Positions 17,775 to 27,460 are shown, counted from the stretch's first letter. The stretch is 64,000 nt of DNA from Pedobacter changchengzhani (GCF_004354365.1 NZ_SJCY01000001.1:186001-250000); one strand, 5' to 3'. The notes: generated from the letters alone by a model not told the origin. Made by a program: numbers and translations.

Positions 17775-20561
17775 TTATAATTTAATATTTACACCAAAGT
17801 TGAATGTCCTGCGAATTGGAAAAACAGAGTTGAAAGCTTCCGGATCGCTATAATTTAATTTATCAAAAGAGTATAAGTTAAATCCATTTGCAAATACACG
17901 TATATTTCTTAGTTTAAGTTTACTTACCCATTGATTAGGCAGTGTGTAACCTAAATCAACATTCTGCAAACGCAGATAATCAACCGATTGTAACCAAAAT
18001 GACGACGTTCTTTGATTGTTGCTATTGCTGCCTACCGAAAGCCTAGGGTAATTTGCGTTGTTAGCGTTTGATGGTGTCCATCGGTTTAGGTTTGCTTCGT
18101 ACGCTTGACCTCCATTTTGGAATTCATAATACAAGCCATCAGCAATGTTTCTGTTGGCAACACCTTGAAAGGTAAAGCTCATATCAAAACCCTTAACATT
18201 AAAGCCAGCAGTTAAGCCGTAATAAATAAGCGGTTTTTGTGTGCCTAATGCAGTTGCATCAAATTGATCAATAATACCATCACCGTTCAAGTCTTTATAT
18301 TTAATATCTCCTGGTACAGGCGTATATCCATCAACCACAGGACTCGCATTTATATCGGCTTGCGATTGGAAAAAACCGATTGCTTGATAGCCAAAAATCT
18401 GTCCGACTGGCAATCCTGTTCTTTTTTGATAATCTAACGGGCGAAAAATCTCATCTTGATAAATTACTTTTGATTGTAAGAGTGTGGCATTTGCAGTAAT
18501 AAAATAACCAACTGATTTAATTTTTCCATTCCATGAAACACTGTTCTCAAAACCGGTAAATCTGTTTTTTCCAACATTTTCTGTCGGATAATTTTGGCCG
18601 ATTAACGATGTTGAGTTTCCTCTGGTTTGCATTAAATCAAAGTAAAAATCGTTAAAATATTCTGATGTAATGCTTAAGCGGTTTGCAAACATTGCTAAAT
18701 CCAAGCCAACGTTTAATTTATTTGCCTTCTCCCAAGTTGCATTTGGATTAGCTAAAGATTGTTCTGAATAACCTCTTGCACCAGTTGGCGATTGGCCAAA
18801 ATAATAAACAGAGCTTGTACCTCCGCTGGCATAATATTGGTCGTAAACATAGTAGCCTACATTTGCATTACCCGTTCTGCCATAATTTATACGTGGTTTA
18901 ATTGTGTTTATCCAGCTAACATCTTTTAAAAAATCTTCTTTTGCTAAGTTCCAACCAAGGCCTGCGGCATAAAATAAACCAAACCTGTTGCCTGGTGAAA
19001 AGCGATTAAAACCCCCATAACTTAACGCTGCTTCTGCAAAGTATTTTTCTTTAAAATTGTAGGTTGCATTACCCGCAAGGTTTGTGTACTTAGCAGGCAA
19101 AAGTAAATCAACTGTTGTAGATTGATTATCTCCGAGCACCAATAAACTTAAATTGTGGTCTCCAAAAGATTTATCATAACCAAGACTAAATTTGCCATAA
19201 GTATAAGTTCTGCGTGCATCAAAACCAATTGAATTGCTTTGACTTCCGTTTGTGCCAATTTGATTATAACTTGCAGTAGTGCCACCCGGATTTAGACTAA
19301 ATACCGCAAAGCTTTTAGTTCTGTTTACCGTTTGCGCAACCGTATTGTTGTAAGATATATTTGCTTTAGCCCATAAACCAGGAATAACAAAATTTAACTT
19401 TTGAGTTAATTCGATATCAATTGCCAAATCCCGATCGGTAGATTTTGTGTAGCCAGAATTGTTAAGATACCCGTAAATGTTATTATTATACGTAGTACTG
19501 CCACTTAAAGAACCATCTGCATTAAAAACATTATAAGCATTATTTGGCGTATTGTAAATAGATTGATATGCTGTATTGTTCGAAGCCCCCGGTCCGTTGG
19601 CATTTTGTATGCGCCCGAAAATATTTAGACCAACATTTAGGTTTTTGCTTAAATCTATATTTACGTTCGATCTAACAATATAACGTTCTACCCCAGCATT
19701 TGTGCTGTACGTATTTAAGTTAGCCGTATTTAAAAAGCCACCTTCGTTTTGGTAATCTAGCGCTACATAAAATCTGGCGGTTTCATTACCGCTGTTAATA
19801 TTGATGTTGTAACGATCTAAAGAAGCATTTTTTTTGAAAAACAAACTTTTAAAATCTGTATCAGGATGGCCAATAGGATCAGCACCTGTTTTATAAGCCA
19901 TTATATCTGCTGCGGTATAAACAGGAGGTAAATTATCATTATTAAGCGCTTCATTGTATAAAATCGCATAATCTGCAGCCGAAACTGTTTTAGATTTATC
20001 GAGTTGACTTTGCACGCCATGTTGCGCGGTAAATGATAATGTAAATGGCGTAACTTTTGGCCGTTGGGTAATTACCTGAATAATATTTCCTGATGAATTT
20101 TGACCAAACATTACCGTAGATAGAGCATCCTTAAGTATGGTGATAGATTGGATGGATTCTGGTTCTATCGAAGTAAAATCTCTCGGTACACCATCAATTA
20201 AAATTAAGGGCGCCTGGCCACGAATTTTAAAATCTATAACTCCAGTTGGACTATCATTATCTTGAATGCCGCTGCGTTGCCGAGTATATAAACCTGATAA
20301 TTTACCAGGCAAAGCTTGCAAAAATGATGGCGCCGGTGTTGTTATTAACTGGTTGGTATAAACAGTTGATGTGGCTTGTAATAAATTGCTCTTCTTTTGG
20401 GTTTTATTGAGCAAATAAATTTTAGAAGTTGTATCAGCCGTTTTTGCTGTATCGATGGTGTTAACGTTTTTGGTTTGTGCAAAAGCCGTGCTACACCCCA
20501 AAACTAAACCCATTGCGAAAAACGATTGCACTATTTTTCTATTTAAGTAGTAATTACACAT
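17775..20561 (-). CDS. SusC-like TonB-dependent transporter without the N-terminal CarboxypepD_reg domain (first pair)
   Basis: First gene of the minus-strand sus operon. 928 aa, about 100 shorter than its neighbour. After a signal peptide (STAFAQ, ~29) comes a short linker rich in Thr/Lys. The plug follows directly (FLQALPGKLSGLYTRQRSGI, then FKIRGQAPLILIDGVPRDF, then ILKDALSTVMFGQNSSGNII). The ~80-residue CarboxypepD_reg domain found in most SusC proteins is absent. The barrel is complete and ends NFGVNIKL. A complete open frame and an intact partner argue that it is functional. Confidence 0.9.
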   Translation of the reverse strand: MCNYYLNRKIVQSFFAMGLVLGCSTAFAQTKNVNTIDTAKTADTTSKIYLLNKTQKKSNLLQATSTVYTNQLITTPAPSFLQALPGKLSGLYTRQRSGIQDNDSPTGVIDFKIRGQAPLILIDGVPRDFTSIEPESIQSITILKDALSTVMFGQNSSGNIIQVITQRPKVTPFTLSFTAQHGVQSQLDKSKTVSAADYAILYNEALNNDNLPPVYTAADIMAYKTGADPIGHPDTDFKSLFFKKNASLDRYNININSGNETARFYVALDYQNEGGFLNTANLNTYSTNAGVERYIVRSNVNIDLSKNLNVGLNIFGRIQNANGPGASNNTAYQSIYNTPNNAYNVFNADGSLSGSTTYNNNIYGYLNNSGYTKSTDRDLAIDIELTQKLNFVIPGLWAKANISYNNTVAQTVNRTKSFAVFSLNPGGTTASYNQIGTNGSQSNSIGFDARRTYTYGKFSLGYDKSFGDHNLSLLVLGDNQSTTVDLLLPAKYTNLAGNATYNFKEKYFAEAALSYGGFNRFSPGNRFGLFYAAGLGWNLAKEDFLKDVSWINTIKPRINYGRTGNANVGYYVYDQYYASGGTSSVYYFGQSPTGARGYSEQSLANPNATWEKANKLNVGLDLAMFANRLSITSEYFNDFYFDLMQTRGNSTSLIGQNYPTENVGKNRFTGFENSVSWNGKIKSVGYFITANATLLQSKVIYQDEIFRPLDYQKRTGLPVGQIFGYQAIGFFQSQADINASPVVDGYTPVPGDIKYKDLNGDGIIDQFDATALGTQKPLIYYGLTAGFNVKGFDMSFTFQGVANRNIADGLYYEFQNGGQAYEANLNRWTPSNANNANYPRLSVGSNSNNQRTSSFWLQSVDYLRLQNVDLGYTLPNQWVSKLKLRNIRVFANGFNLYSFDKLNYSDPEAFNSVFPIRRTFNFGVNIKL

Positions 20562-21058
20562 AAATTTTTTGATAAATTATAACATTGACATGGTTAAATC
20601 TTAATCGTTTTGAGGAAGAAAAACCGAATTAAACTTATAATTAATATGATTTAGCGAGCATTAATCATAACAATAAGTTGATAAGAGGGGAGTACATTTT
20701 TAATCATAAGTGGTAAGTTTTATTTGGTTAGAAAATGGATTACTGATATTAAATTAGTTTAATTAAGCTACTTGCAGTGAAAATAATTGCTGTCAGGTAA
20801 ACCGCTAATAATCAATACTCAATGTTAAGTATATGCTATTTGTTTTTACAGGTGTAATCGTTCATATTTACCCGTTAAATGATTAATTAAAGATGATGCA
20901 TTTAATTAAGATTGCGAAATTATTACTTGTAAAATTTGCATTTAGCCTATTTCAACGCTTTTTGCGATATTTATAGCTTGTCATTTAATGCGCAATGTTT
21001 CGTTCTCACAACATAGAATTATTTCTATATTTGCATTTTAAACAAAAGCTGTTAAATT
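20562..21058. other. 497-bp divergent intergenic region between the sus operon and gmd
   Basis: AT-rich, with no convincing open frame and no RNA structure seen. It must carry the sus operon promoter (minus strand) and the gmd promoter (plus strand). Only the latter shows a recognisable -7 element (21026-21033). No TAnnTTTG could be found on the minus strand close to the susC start. Confidence 0.6.
21026..21033 (+). promoter_or_regulatory. Candidate -7 element for gmd
   Basis: TATATTTG fits the Bacteroidota TAnnTTTG consensus exactly and lies 26 bases before the gmd ATG. The -33 side is only weakly matched (TTTCG near 20998-21002). Confidence 0.5.
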
Positions 21059-22195
21059 ATGAAGGTTGCGCTTATTACTGGTGTTACAGGACAAGATGGT
21101 GCTTATTTAGCCGAGTTCTTATTGAAAAAAGGTTATTTCGTTCATGGTTTAAAAAGAAGGGCTTCTTCGTTCAATACCGATCGGATTGATCACCTTTATC
21201 AAGATCAGCATGAAAATAATGTACGTTTTAAACTGCATTACGGCGATTTAACAGATTCTACGAATTTGATCAGAATTATTCAGGAAACGCAACCTGACGA
21301 AATTTATAACTTGGCTGCGATGAGCCATGTGCATGTAAGTTTCGAAATGCCAGAATATACAGCTAATGCCGATGGAATTGGAACGCTACGTCTTTTGGAA
21401 GCTGTGAGGATTTTAGGTTTAACCAAAAAAACTAAAGTTTACCAAGCATCAACGTCAGAATTATATGGCTTAGTGCAAGCAGTACCACAAAGTGAAGCTA
21501 CACCTTTTTACCCGCGTTCGCCTTATGCCGTAGCAAAAATTTACGGCTATTGGATTACCGTAAACTATCGTGAAGCGTACGGAATGTTTGCATGTAATGG
21601 GATATTGTTTAACCACGAAAGCCCGCTTAGGGGAGAAACTTTTGTGACACGCAAAATTACCAGAGCCAGTGCCAAAATTGCTTTAGGTTTACAAAACTGC
21701 TTGTATTTGGGTAACCTTTCAGCACAGCGAGATTGGGGACATGCTAAAGATTACATTGAAGCCATGTGGTTAATTCTTCAACAAGACAAAGCCGAAGATT
21801 ATGTGATTGCTACCGGTGTTACCACCACGGTTAGGGATTTTGTGCGCATGAGTTTCGCAGAATTGGGAATCGAAATTGAATTCTCTGGTAGAGATGAAAA
21901 TGAAAAAGGTGTTATTATCGGTTTAGATGAAGAATTGCTAACCAGTTTAGGGCTAAGTACTGAGAAATTATTTTTAGGCACAACAGTGGTCAAGGTTGAT
22001 CCTAAGTATTTTAGGCCAACAGAAGTAGATCTTTTATTAGGCGACCCAACAAAATCGAAAACACAATTAGGCTGGGAACCAAAGTACGATTTGCCAGCGT
22101 TGGTTAAAGAAATGGTTATTTCTGATCTTCAATTGATGAAAAAAGATGAATATTTAAAAAAGGGTGGGTTTACTACCTTGAATTATTTTGAGTAA
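21059..22195 (+). CDS. gmd: GDP-mannose 4,6-dehydratase
   Basis: Converts GDP-D-mannose to GDP-4-keto-6-deoxy-D-mannose, precursor of GDP-fucose, -rhamnose or -perosamine. 378 aa, normal length. NADP-binding [15 protein letters not shown] at ~8-22, [15 protein letters not shown], the active-site STSELYG near 131-137, Tyr/Lys in YAVAKIYGY near 155-163, and [17 protein letters not shown]. No fcl (GDP-fucose synthase), rmd or per gene is beside it, so the next enzyme is elsewhere or the gene serves a distant pathway. cysC follows after 99 bases. Confidence 0.95.
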   Translation: MKVALITGVTGQDGAYLAEFLLKKGYFVHGLKRRASSFNTDRIDHLYQDQHENNVRFKLHYGDLTDSTNLIRIIQETQPDEIYNLAAMSHVHVSFEMPEYTANADGIGTLRLLEAVRILGLTKKTKVYQASTSELYGLVQAVPQSEATPFYPRSPYAVAKIYGYWITVNYREAYGMFACNGILFNHESPLRGETFVTRKITRASAKIALGLQNCLYLGNLSAQRDWGHAKDYIEAMWLILQQDKAEDYVIATGVTTTVRDFVRMSFAELGIEIEFSGRDENEKGVIIGLDEELLTSLGLSTEKLFLGTTVVKVDPKYFRPTEVDLLLGDPTKSKTQLGWEPKYDLPALVKEMVISDLQLMKKDEYLKKGGFTTLNYFE

Positions 22196-22294
22196 AACTG
22201 TGAGAATTAATAATATCTAAACAAAATTTCTGATTGACCGATATTTTTTTAATTCGAGATATTACTACATTTAACTTAATTAATTTAAACTGTA

Positions 22295-22894
22295 ATGCAA
22301 GATCTTCAGTTAACCGAAGAGTTTTTTTCCGTTAGTAGAGCACAAAAGGAAGCCGTAAATGGGCACCCTTCTTTTGTGATTTGGCTTACCGGACTTTCTG
22401 CATCAGGAAAATCTACTATCGCAAGAAAGTTAGAAAAAGAATTATTTGATAGAAAAATCCGAACGGTCGTTCTTGATGGTGATAACACGAGAATAGGTAT
22501 AAACAAAGATCTTGATTTCTCAGATGAAGGGAGAAAAGAAAATATAAGGAGAGTTGCTGAAATTTCAAAATTAATGAATGACGCAGGTGTGGTGGTCATC
22601 TCTAGTTTTATTTCTCCATTTCAATCAGACAGATTATTGGCAAAAAGCATAATAGGTCAAAATTCATTTATCGAAGTATTTATTGATGCAAATATTCAAA
22701 CTTGTATCGATAGAGACCCAAAAGGTTTATACGCGCTTGCAAAAGCAGGCAAAATAGAACATTTTACAGGCATTTCTAGTCCTTACGAATCACCAGAAAA
22801 CCCTGATTTGCAATTAGATACGAATTTATTGTCTATCCATGATTCCGTTGTGAAAATTTTAGACTTTTTAGCCATTAAATTTAAGCTAAACTAA
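22295..22894 (+). CDS. cysC: Adenylylsulfate (APS) kinase
   Basis: Phosphorylates APS to PAPS, the sulfate donor of sulfotransferases. 199 aa. Walker A GLSASGKST at 33-41, LDGDNTRIGINKDLDFSDEGR near 60-80, the SSFISPF loop near 101-107, and a CIDRDPKGLYALAKAGKIEHFTGISSPYE-type C-terminal region near 149-177. No sulfate-adenylyltransferase gene (cysDN) is near, so it is not part of a standard sulfate assimilation operon. The lasso-cluster nucleotidyltransferase begins only 10 bases after it, and a PAPS-type sulfotransferase gene lies at 32.3 kb. That suggests a dedicated PAPS supply. Confidence 0.93.
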   Translation: MQDLQLTEEFFSVSRAQKEAVNGHPSFVIWLTGLSASGKSTIARKLEKELFDRKIRTVVLDGDNTRIGINKDLDFSDEGRKENIRRVAEISKLMNDAGVVVISSFISPFQSDRLLAKSIIGQNSFIEVFIDANIQTCIDRDPKGLYALAKAGKIEHFTGISSPYESPENPDLQLDTNLLSIHDSVVKILDFLAIKFKLN

Positions 22895-22904
22895 GCTTTC
22901 ACAT

Positions 22905-24095
22905 ATGTTAACTACATTAGCGCTAAAAAGCAAATACAGTGCAGAACAAATCTTAATTGTATTAATAGCGCGTTTATATTTCAAAAAAACACCTCGTGAG
23001 GAAGTTATTGTTTTCCTCAACCAACATGAAGTAAATTGGGCCCTGTGGGTGAAAATGGCCGTTTTGCATGGTGTATCAACATTTCTAACCCACGTCATCC
23101 TTAAAGAAGATGTGCCTATTCCAAGCATTTACCTCTCTCAACTTCAAAAGCGGAAATCTCAGTTCGGTTTAAAAGCGATGCACCAAACTATGGTTTTGAA
23201 GCAACTAATAAAAGACTTAGATGCAGAAAATATCAAGGTATTACCATATAAAGGCGTCGTTTTTTCTGCCGCTTATTTTGACTCATTTTTATGGAGAGAA
23301 AGCACCGACATAGATTTGATTGTTGCCGAGAAAGATGTGATCCGCGTTAGGAAATTTTTGCTTAATCATGGATTTACCTCATATACCGATGTGGATGATC
23401 GATATCTAAATCATTTTATAAAATATTTTAAAGAGATTACTTTTAAATCACCTGTAGATAGACTTAATGTTAATTGTACTGTCGAGATTAAATGGTTATT
23501 GCTTGGAAAATTTTTAGGTACCTATGAAAATTTCGATTTTTTTAAGGATCATTTGATTCCTTTTAAAGTTGGTGAATTGGAATTTAAGAAATTGAGCCCC
23601 ACTTATGATTTCATGGCAGTTGCCTCTAACCACTTAATTAAAGAGCCTCTGCATGCATTTAAATATGTTATCGATTTGGGGGCAATTTTGCATAAATGCC
23701 CTAATGATGTTGATGCAGATCTTGTGCTTAAAACGATGGATAAACATGGATATCAACAGCTATTTTTAGCAGGAATGACCGTCTGTGACGATTTATTGGG
23801 CATTAACTTGCCTCAATGGCGCGAAAAAAGTATTCAGGATGAAATTCTTTTTAACAGGCCGCTAGCTTACCCGAGGTTACGGGGTGCCGAGAAGTTAAGT
23901 TTACAAATATTAGAAACGATAAATAGGTTCGACAGTAATAAATGGAGGCGAATGAAGCGTAAATTCGTTGTGTTATACTACTACTTTATTCCAAGTATGT
24001 TAGATTTTGATCTTCTCAAGCCTAGTCCGTTTTCACTTCTATTTTTATATGTAATTAGACCTTTCAGACTTCTAAAAAAAGCGTTATTTGGATAA
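22905..24095 (+). CDS. NTP_transf_5-type nucleotidyltransferase, lasso-cluster tailoring candidate
   Basis: 396 aa. The core motif is at ~108-135: KVLPYKGVVFSAAYFD followed by RESTDIDLIVAE, the GS..D.D-like metal site of the NTP_transf_5 (uncharacterised nucleotidyltransferase) family. The rest is helical with no membrane segment. Known: relatives occur in Firmicute lasso clusters beside HPr-type kinases (paeninodin, pseudomycoidin). In the pseudomycoidin system the protein acts on the phosphorylated C-terminal Ser. Inferred: it extends a phospho-Ser mark here. It starts 10 bases after cysC and ends 10 bases from the convergent exporter gene. Confidence 0.75.
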   Translation: MLTTLALKSKYSAEQILIVLIARLYFKKTPREEVIVFLNQHEVNWALWVKMAVLHGVSTFLTHVILKEDVPIPSIYLSQLQKRKSQFGLKAMHQTMVLKQLIKDLDAENIKVLPYKGVVFSAAYFDSFLWRESTDIDLIVAEKDVIRVRKFLLNHGFTSYTDVDDRYLNHFIKYFKEITFKSPVDRLNVNCTVEIKWLLLGKFLGTYENFDFFKDHLIPFKVGELEFKKLSPTYDFMAVASNHLIKEPLHAFKYVIDLGAILHKCPNDVDADLVLKTMDKHGYQQLFLAGMTVCDDLLGINLPQWREKSIQDEILFNRPLAYPRLRGAEKLSLQILETINRFDSNKWRRMKRKFVVLYYYFIPSMLDFDLLKPSPFSLLFLYVIRPFRLLKKALFG

Positions 24096-24105
24096 ACCCA
24101 TAACG

Positions 24106-25881
24106 TTAAAGTTTTTGCAGGTCATACAGTTTCTTAAACAATCCATCATTTTCAATAAGCTGATCAAAGCTACCTTCCTCTGCCACATTTCCTTCGTGCA
24201 TTACATAAATGTGTGATGCCATTTTCAAATTGTACAAACGGTGAGATACTAAAATGACCATCTTATTCAATGCAATTTCTTTAATGTGCTTAAATAGTTC
24301 AAATTCTGCTTCAGGATCTATGGCACTTGTTGGTTCATCTAAAACAACTAATTCTGCATCTTTATAAAAAACCCTAGCTAATGCCAATTTTTGCCACTGC
24401 CCGCCACTTAATTGTTCGCTATTTTGGAAGGTGCGCCCCAGCCTTGTATCGTATCCATTCGTTAGGTGCTGAATAAACGTGTCAGCTCCAGATGATATTG
24501 CCGCCTTTTTTACACGTGCATTGGTGTCTTCGTCACCTCCGTTCTTATCAAAAGTAATATTGTCTTGCACACTAAAAAAATACCGTTCAAAATCTTGAAA
24601 TAAAAAGGCTGTTTTTAAACGATATTCCTTTTCTTCAATTTCATTAACAGAAACTTCATCAATAAAAATGGCGCCTGTTTGTAAGGTGTACAGTTTTGCC
24701 AATAATTTTACTAAAGTTGTTTTACCCGAACCATTTTCGCCTACAATGGCAATAATTTGGCCTGGTTTACAATTTATAGAAACATCTTTCAGTACCAGCT
24801 TCTCTGTTTGTGGATATTTGAAAGACAAATTTTTGATACTTAAACCAACTTCTACCATTGGGAAAGATGACGAACCACTTAAATTTTTAGCGGGTAGGTT
24901 TAAAAATGAAAATAGATCTTTTAGAAAAAGTCTTTGTTGAAATACCTGAACAATTGCCTGTAAAAAACCTCTAGATGTGGTTTGAAGACGTTGAAAACCT
25001 TGAAGATAAATTACAAAAACACTCAAAGTTATCGTCTTTTCCCATACGCTTTTGGCAAGGAAGCCAAATATTAGCGCCATCACAATAATCTCCGCAGCTT
25101 CAGCAAATAGGCTATAAATCATCAATTTCGATTGTAATCCTTTCTTACTATTGTAAATATGACTTCTGATCGCCCTAAATTTCTTGATAAACGATGTTCC
25201 AAAATCAAAGAGCCGTACTTCTTTAGCAAAATTTAATCCGGTAACCACCTGATGTAAGTAATTCGCCTCTCTCTCTAAAGGTGCAAATTTCTGCTCCATT
25301 CTAAGCGTTGCATAACCCGAATACCACTTTATACAAGCCAAAGGCACAGAAAGTAAAAGAAATAGCAAGCCGAAAAGACTATTTAGGCTTATAAAAAAAG
25401 ATAGTAAAAAAAGTAATGATAATGAGTTTAGCAGCAGCGCATTGAAATTTGACAATAACTGAGACGCTTTATAAACAGATTGCTGTTGAGCCAGATGCAA
25501 ATTATCATGGTAATCTGGATTCTCATAATATTCATAATCCACCGCTATAGCCTTATCTAATACCTGTAATGAAAGGTGATCGGTTAATTTTTGCTGGTAT
25601 AAACCAGTGATGTACGTGTTGTACTGATTCACAATTGAAAATAATAGCTGTGAAATACCAAACAGAATAATGATTTCAGCAATTTTATCAAATGCTATTT
25701 CTGGTTTTACTAAATACTCTATCAATAATTTAATGCAATATAATGTTGCAATTGGTAAAAGCGATAATAGAAACTGAATGGTAATATTTATGATGGCTGT
25801 TTTCTTTCCAGATAACCACAATAACTGTAGTATTGACGAAAAGTCTTCTTTGAATAGATGTAATTGCTTTTTTAAGGTCAC
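24106..25881 (-). CDS. ABC transporter, fused permease/ATPase (lasso peptide exporter, D-type)
   Basis: 591 aa. An N-terminal exporter-type membrane domain (six hydrophobic spans, ~20-310) is followed by a nucleotide-binding domain with Walker A GENGSGKTT (~385), signature LSGGQWQKLALARVF (~493) and Walker B LVVLDEPTSAID. No N-terminal C39 peptidase domain is seen, as expected when leader removal is done by B2. Same layout as McjD-type lasso exporters. It is transcribed divergently from the precursor array across a 585-base gap. A glycolipid or general drug exporter is possible from sequence alone; the context favours peptide export and self-immunity. Confidence 0.8.
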   Translation of the reverse strand: MTLKKQLHLFKEDFSSILQLLWLSGKKTAIINITIQFLLSLLPIATLYCIKLLIEYLVKPEIAFDKIAEIIILFGISQLLFSIVNQYNTYITGLYQQKLTDHLSLQVLDKAIAVDYEYYENPDYHDNLHLAQQQSVYKASQLLSNFNALLLNSLSLLFLLSFFISLNSLFGLLFLLLSVPLACIKWYSGYATLRMEQKFAPLEREANYLHQVVTGLNFAKEVRLFDFGTSFIKKFRAIRSHIYNSKKGLQSKLMIYSLFAEAAEIIVMALIFGFLAKSVWEKTITLSVFVIYLQGFQRLQTTSRGFLQAIVQVFQQRLFLKDLFSFLNLPAKNLSGSSSFPMVEVGLSIKNLSFKYPQTEKLVLKDVSINCKPGQIIAIVGENGSGKTTLVKLLAKLYTLQTGAIFIDEVSVNEIEEKEYRLKTAFLFQDFERYFFSVQDNITFDKNGGDEDTNARVKKAAISSGADTFIQHLTNGYDTRLGRTFQNSEQLSGGQWQKLALARVFYKDAELVVLDEPTSAIDPEAEFELFKHIKEIALNKMVILVSHRLYNLKMASHIYVMHEGNVAEEGSFDQLIENDGLFKKLYDLQKL

Positions 25882-26466
25882 TCTGTTTGGTTTTTTGGGA
25901 AGTTAAAAAGTATAATTAAGAAATGTTATATTTTTTAAAAATTTATAGCTTTTTTCTTCACGCCGTTAATTCAATTCATGGTAAAATGATATTTTTTCTG
26001 TGAAACTACAAATCAGTTAAATATCATAAGAAAGTGTTTCGCAAGTTGCATACAGCTTATTGTTGGATTTTTTCGATCTAAAACTCCACAGTTTTGTGTT
26101 TTGGTAGCTGGGAGGGTAGAATCTATTTGCCTATTACGCCTAATGCCACTAATATGCATTAAGCATTGTTTTACAGGATGGCTGATGCCACTTGTTCTTA
26201 CAAAGTGTTTCTTATCTTAAACGCTGAGAATTTTAATTTAATTAAAATCCCGAGCGAATTTGCAAGGCCAATGATTCGTTTGGCAGCAGCATCATTAAAA
26301 AAATCGTACTTATCTGTCATTTTATTGCTATTAATTTTTTTTGTATCATAAAAAAAAGATGTAATTTAGCAAAATCATAATAAAAATGAAACCAATAAAT
26401 GCAAGATTGTTGTAAAAATTATTGTAAAAATCTTTATATTATCAACAATTTAAAAAAATATAAACC
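25882..26466. other. 585-bp divergent intergenic region between exporter and precursor genes
   Basis: AT-rich leader region with no convincing gene. A 61-codon open frame at 26166-26351 has no family resemblance and is probably chance. A short direct repeat (TTGTAAAAAT) occurs twice at ~26408-26432, and a 7-bp inverted repeat (ATTGTTG at 26406-26412, CAACAAT at 26443-26449) flanks it just before the first precursor. These could be operator or leader structure, unproven. Confidence 0.5.
26340..26369 (+). promoter_or_regulatory. Candidate promoter of the lasso precursor array
   Basis: TTTG at 26340-26343, an 18-base spacer, then TAATTTAG at 26362-26369, which matches TAnnTTTG with one mismatch. 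It lies ~98 bases before the first precursor ATG and would leave a leader of about 90 bases. Confidence 0.35.
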
Positions 26467-26628
26467 ATGAAAAATCAAGAAATTAAAACAAATTCAGTTG
26501 AATTACAATCAAAAAAAGAGTGGGTTAAACCAGAAATCTTAAGCGACAAAGCGGTAAATACCTTAGGCGGAATAAATGCAAATTCTTTTGAGCAAGCAAG
26601 TGGGGCTAGCGCATCTTACCATTCTTAA
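26467..26628 (+). CDS. Lasso precursor 1 (Gly1 core, Glu9, C-terminal Ser)
   Basis: 53 aa. The leader begins MKNQEIKTNSVELQSKKEW and carries WVKPEIL, matching the YxxPxL motif bound by PqqD-like RRE proteins (Trp in place of Tyr). It ends N-T-L with Thr32 at -2. The predicted core is residues 34-53 (20 aa), starting GGINANSFE, so Glu42 is core position 9 and could close a 9-residue ring with Gly34. The tail ends S-Y-H-S. The ATG is the first of the array; the next precursor starts 14 bases downstream, so these two share a transcript. Its leader end (SDKAVNTL) differs most from the others. Confidence 0.85.
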   Translation: MKNQEIKTNSVELQSKKEWVKPEILSDKAVNTLGGINANSFEQASGASASYHS

Positions 26629-26642
26629 AAAATTAATAAAAC

Positions 26643-26789
26643 ATGAAAAATCAAGAAATTAAATCAAATTCAGTTGAATTACAATCAAAAAAAGAATGGG
26701 TTAAGCCAGAATTGTTAACAGAAGAGGTTGAGCGTACATTAAGTGGACTTGGTCCTACTGCATTAGAAGGTATGTACCAACACTCGTAA
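26643..26789 (+). CDS. Lasso precursor 2 (Ser1 core, Glu9, C-terminal Ser)
   Basis: 48 aa. The leader has WVKPELLTEEVERTL with Thr32 at -2. The predicted core is residues 34-48, SGLGPTALEGMYQHS: Ser at position 1, Glu42 at position 9, then only six tail residues including Met and Tyr that could act as plugs. Ser1 lasso cores are known (caulonodin type), though Gly1 is commoner. The nucleotide sequence of the leader is almost the same as precursors 1, 3 and 4, showing recent duplication. Confidence 0.85.
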   Translation: MKNQEIKSNSVELQSKKEWVKPELLTEEVERTLSGLGPTALEGMYQHS

Positions 26790-26960
26790 TTTTTAAAAAT
26801 TTGAATTAATAGTGGCGAATAATCACACTTTTTGGTAAACAATTTTAATTCAAAAAGTATTAAGTTTTATTTAAACAGCATATTTTAGAATTAACTTCTT
26901 CTAGATCAAATAGCTATATATCGCTAATCAATAAAAATTAAATCATTAAATACCATAAAC

Positions 26961-27125
26961 GTGAAAAATCAAGAAATTAAATCAAATTCAGTTAAATTAC
27001 AAGCAAAAAAAGAATGGGTTAAGCCTGAATTGTTAACAGAAGAGGTTGAGCGTACATTAAGTGGTAGTATTATTGGCGGAGCTGAAGGTGCGATGACGCT
27101 TACAGGGGGGTTTTATTCGTCTTAG
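26961..27125 (+). CDS. Lasso precursor 3 (Ser1 core, Glu9, C-terminal Ser)
   Basis: 54 aa from a GTG codon, chosen because it aligns exactly with the ATG of the other copies (KNQEIKSNS follows). The leader contains WVKPELLTEEVERTL. The core is residues 34-54, beginning SGSIIGGAE, so Glu42 is position 9. It ends GGFYSS, the longest tail of the set (12 residues after Glu9). It lies 171 bases after precursor 2; the spacer has a 10-bp inverted repeat (26800-26809 with 26845-26854) but no clear promoter. Confidence 0.83.
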   Translation: MKNQEIKSNSVKLQAKKEWVKPELLTEEVERTLSGSIIGGAEGAMTLTGGFYSS

Positions 27126-27219
27126 CATAAAGTTGAGCAACACCCACTAAGCGGGTTCAATCAAGTAAAAATCACATTAGTATTTCGTTATAAATTAAAA
27201 ATATATAAGGATTAAAACC

Positions 27220-27381
27220 ATGAAAAATCAAGAAATTAAATCAAATTCAGTTGCATTACAATCAAAAAAAGAATGGGTTAAGCCAGAAATTTTAAGCGAA
27301 GATATTGCGCGCACATTAAGCGGTAGTATTTCCGGTGGAGCCGAAGGTGTCCCGGCTCCAATAGGGAGTTATCACTCTTAA
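27220..27381 (+). CDS. Lasso precursor 4 (Ser1 core, Glu9, C-terminal Ser)
   Basis: 53 aa. The leader ends KPEILSEDIARTL with Thr32 at -2. The core is residues 34-53, beginning SGSISGGAE and sharing seven of the first eight residues and Glu9 with precursor 3. The tails differ (here GVPAPIGSYHS), which shows the ring is conserved while the tail diversifies. The spacer before it is 94 bases. Confidence 0.85.
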   Translation: MKNQEIKSNSVALQSKKEWVKPEILSEDIARTLSGSISGGAEGVPAPIGSYHS

Positions 27382-27460
27382 GAAGCAAACTAGGAAATAG
27401 TAAATCTAAAAAGTGTCAGTTGGGCTTGATTTATTATGTGATTAAATAAAAATAAAAACG

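Noticed and set aside
24096..24105. Terminator between the convergent nucleotidyltransferase and exporter genes
   Set aside because: Only 10 bases separate the stops and no stem-loop with a T run is visible.
26166..26351. 61-codon frame upstream of the lasso precursors
   Set aside because: No homology-like motif, no leader motif (W-V-K-P), no Gly/Ser-Glu9 core; hydrophobic C-terminus looks chance in AT-rich DNA.
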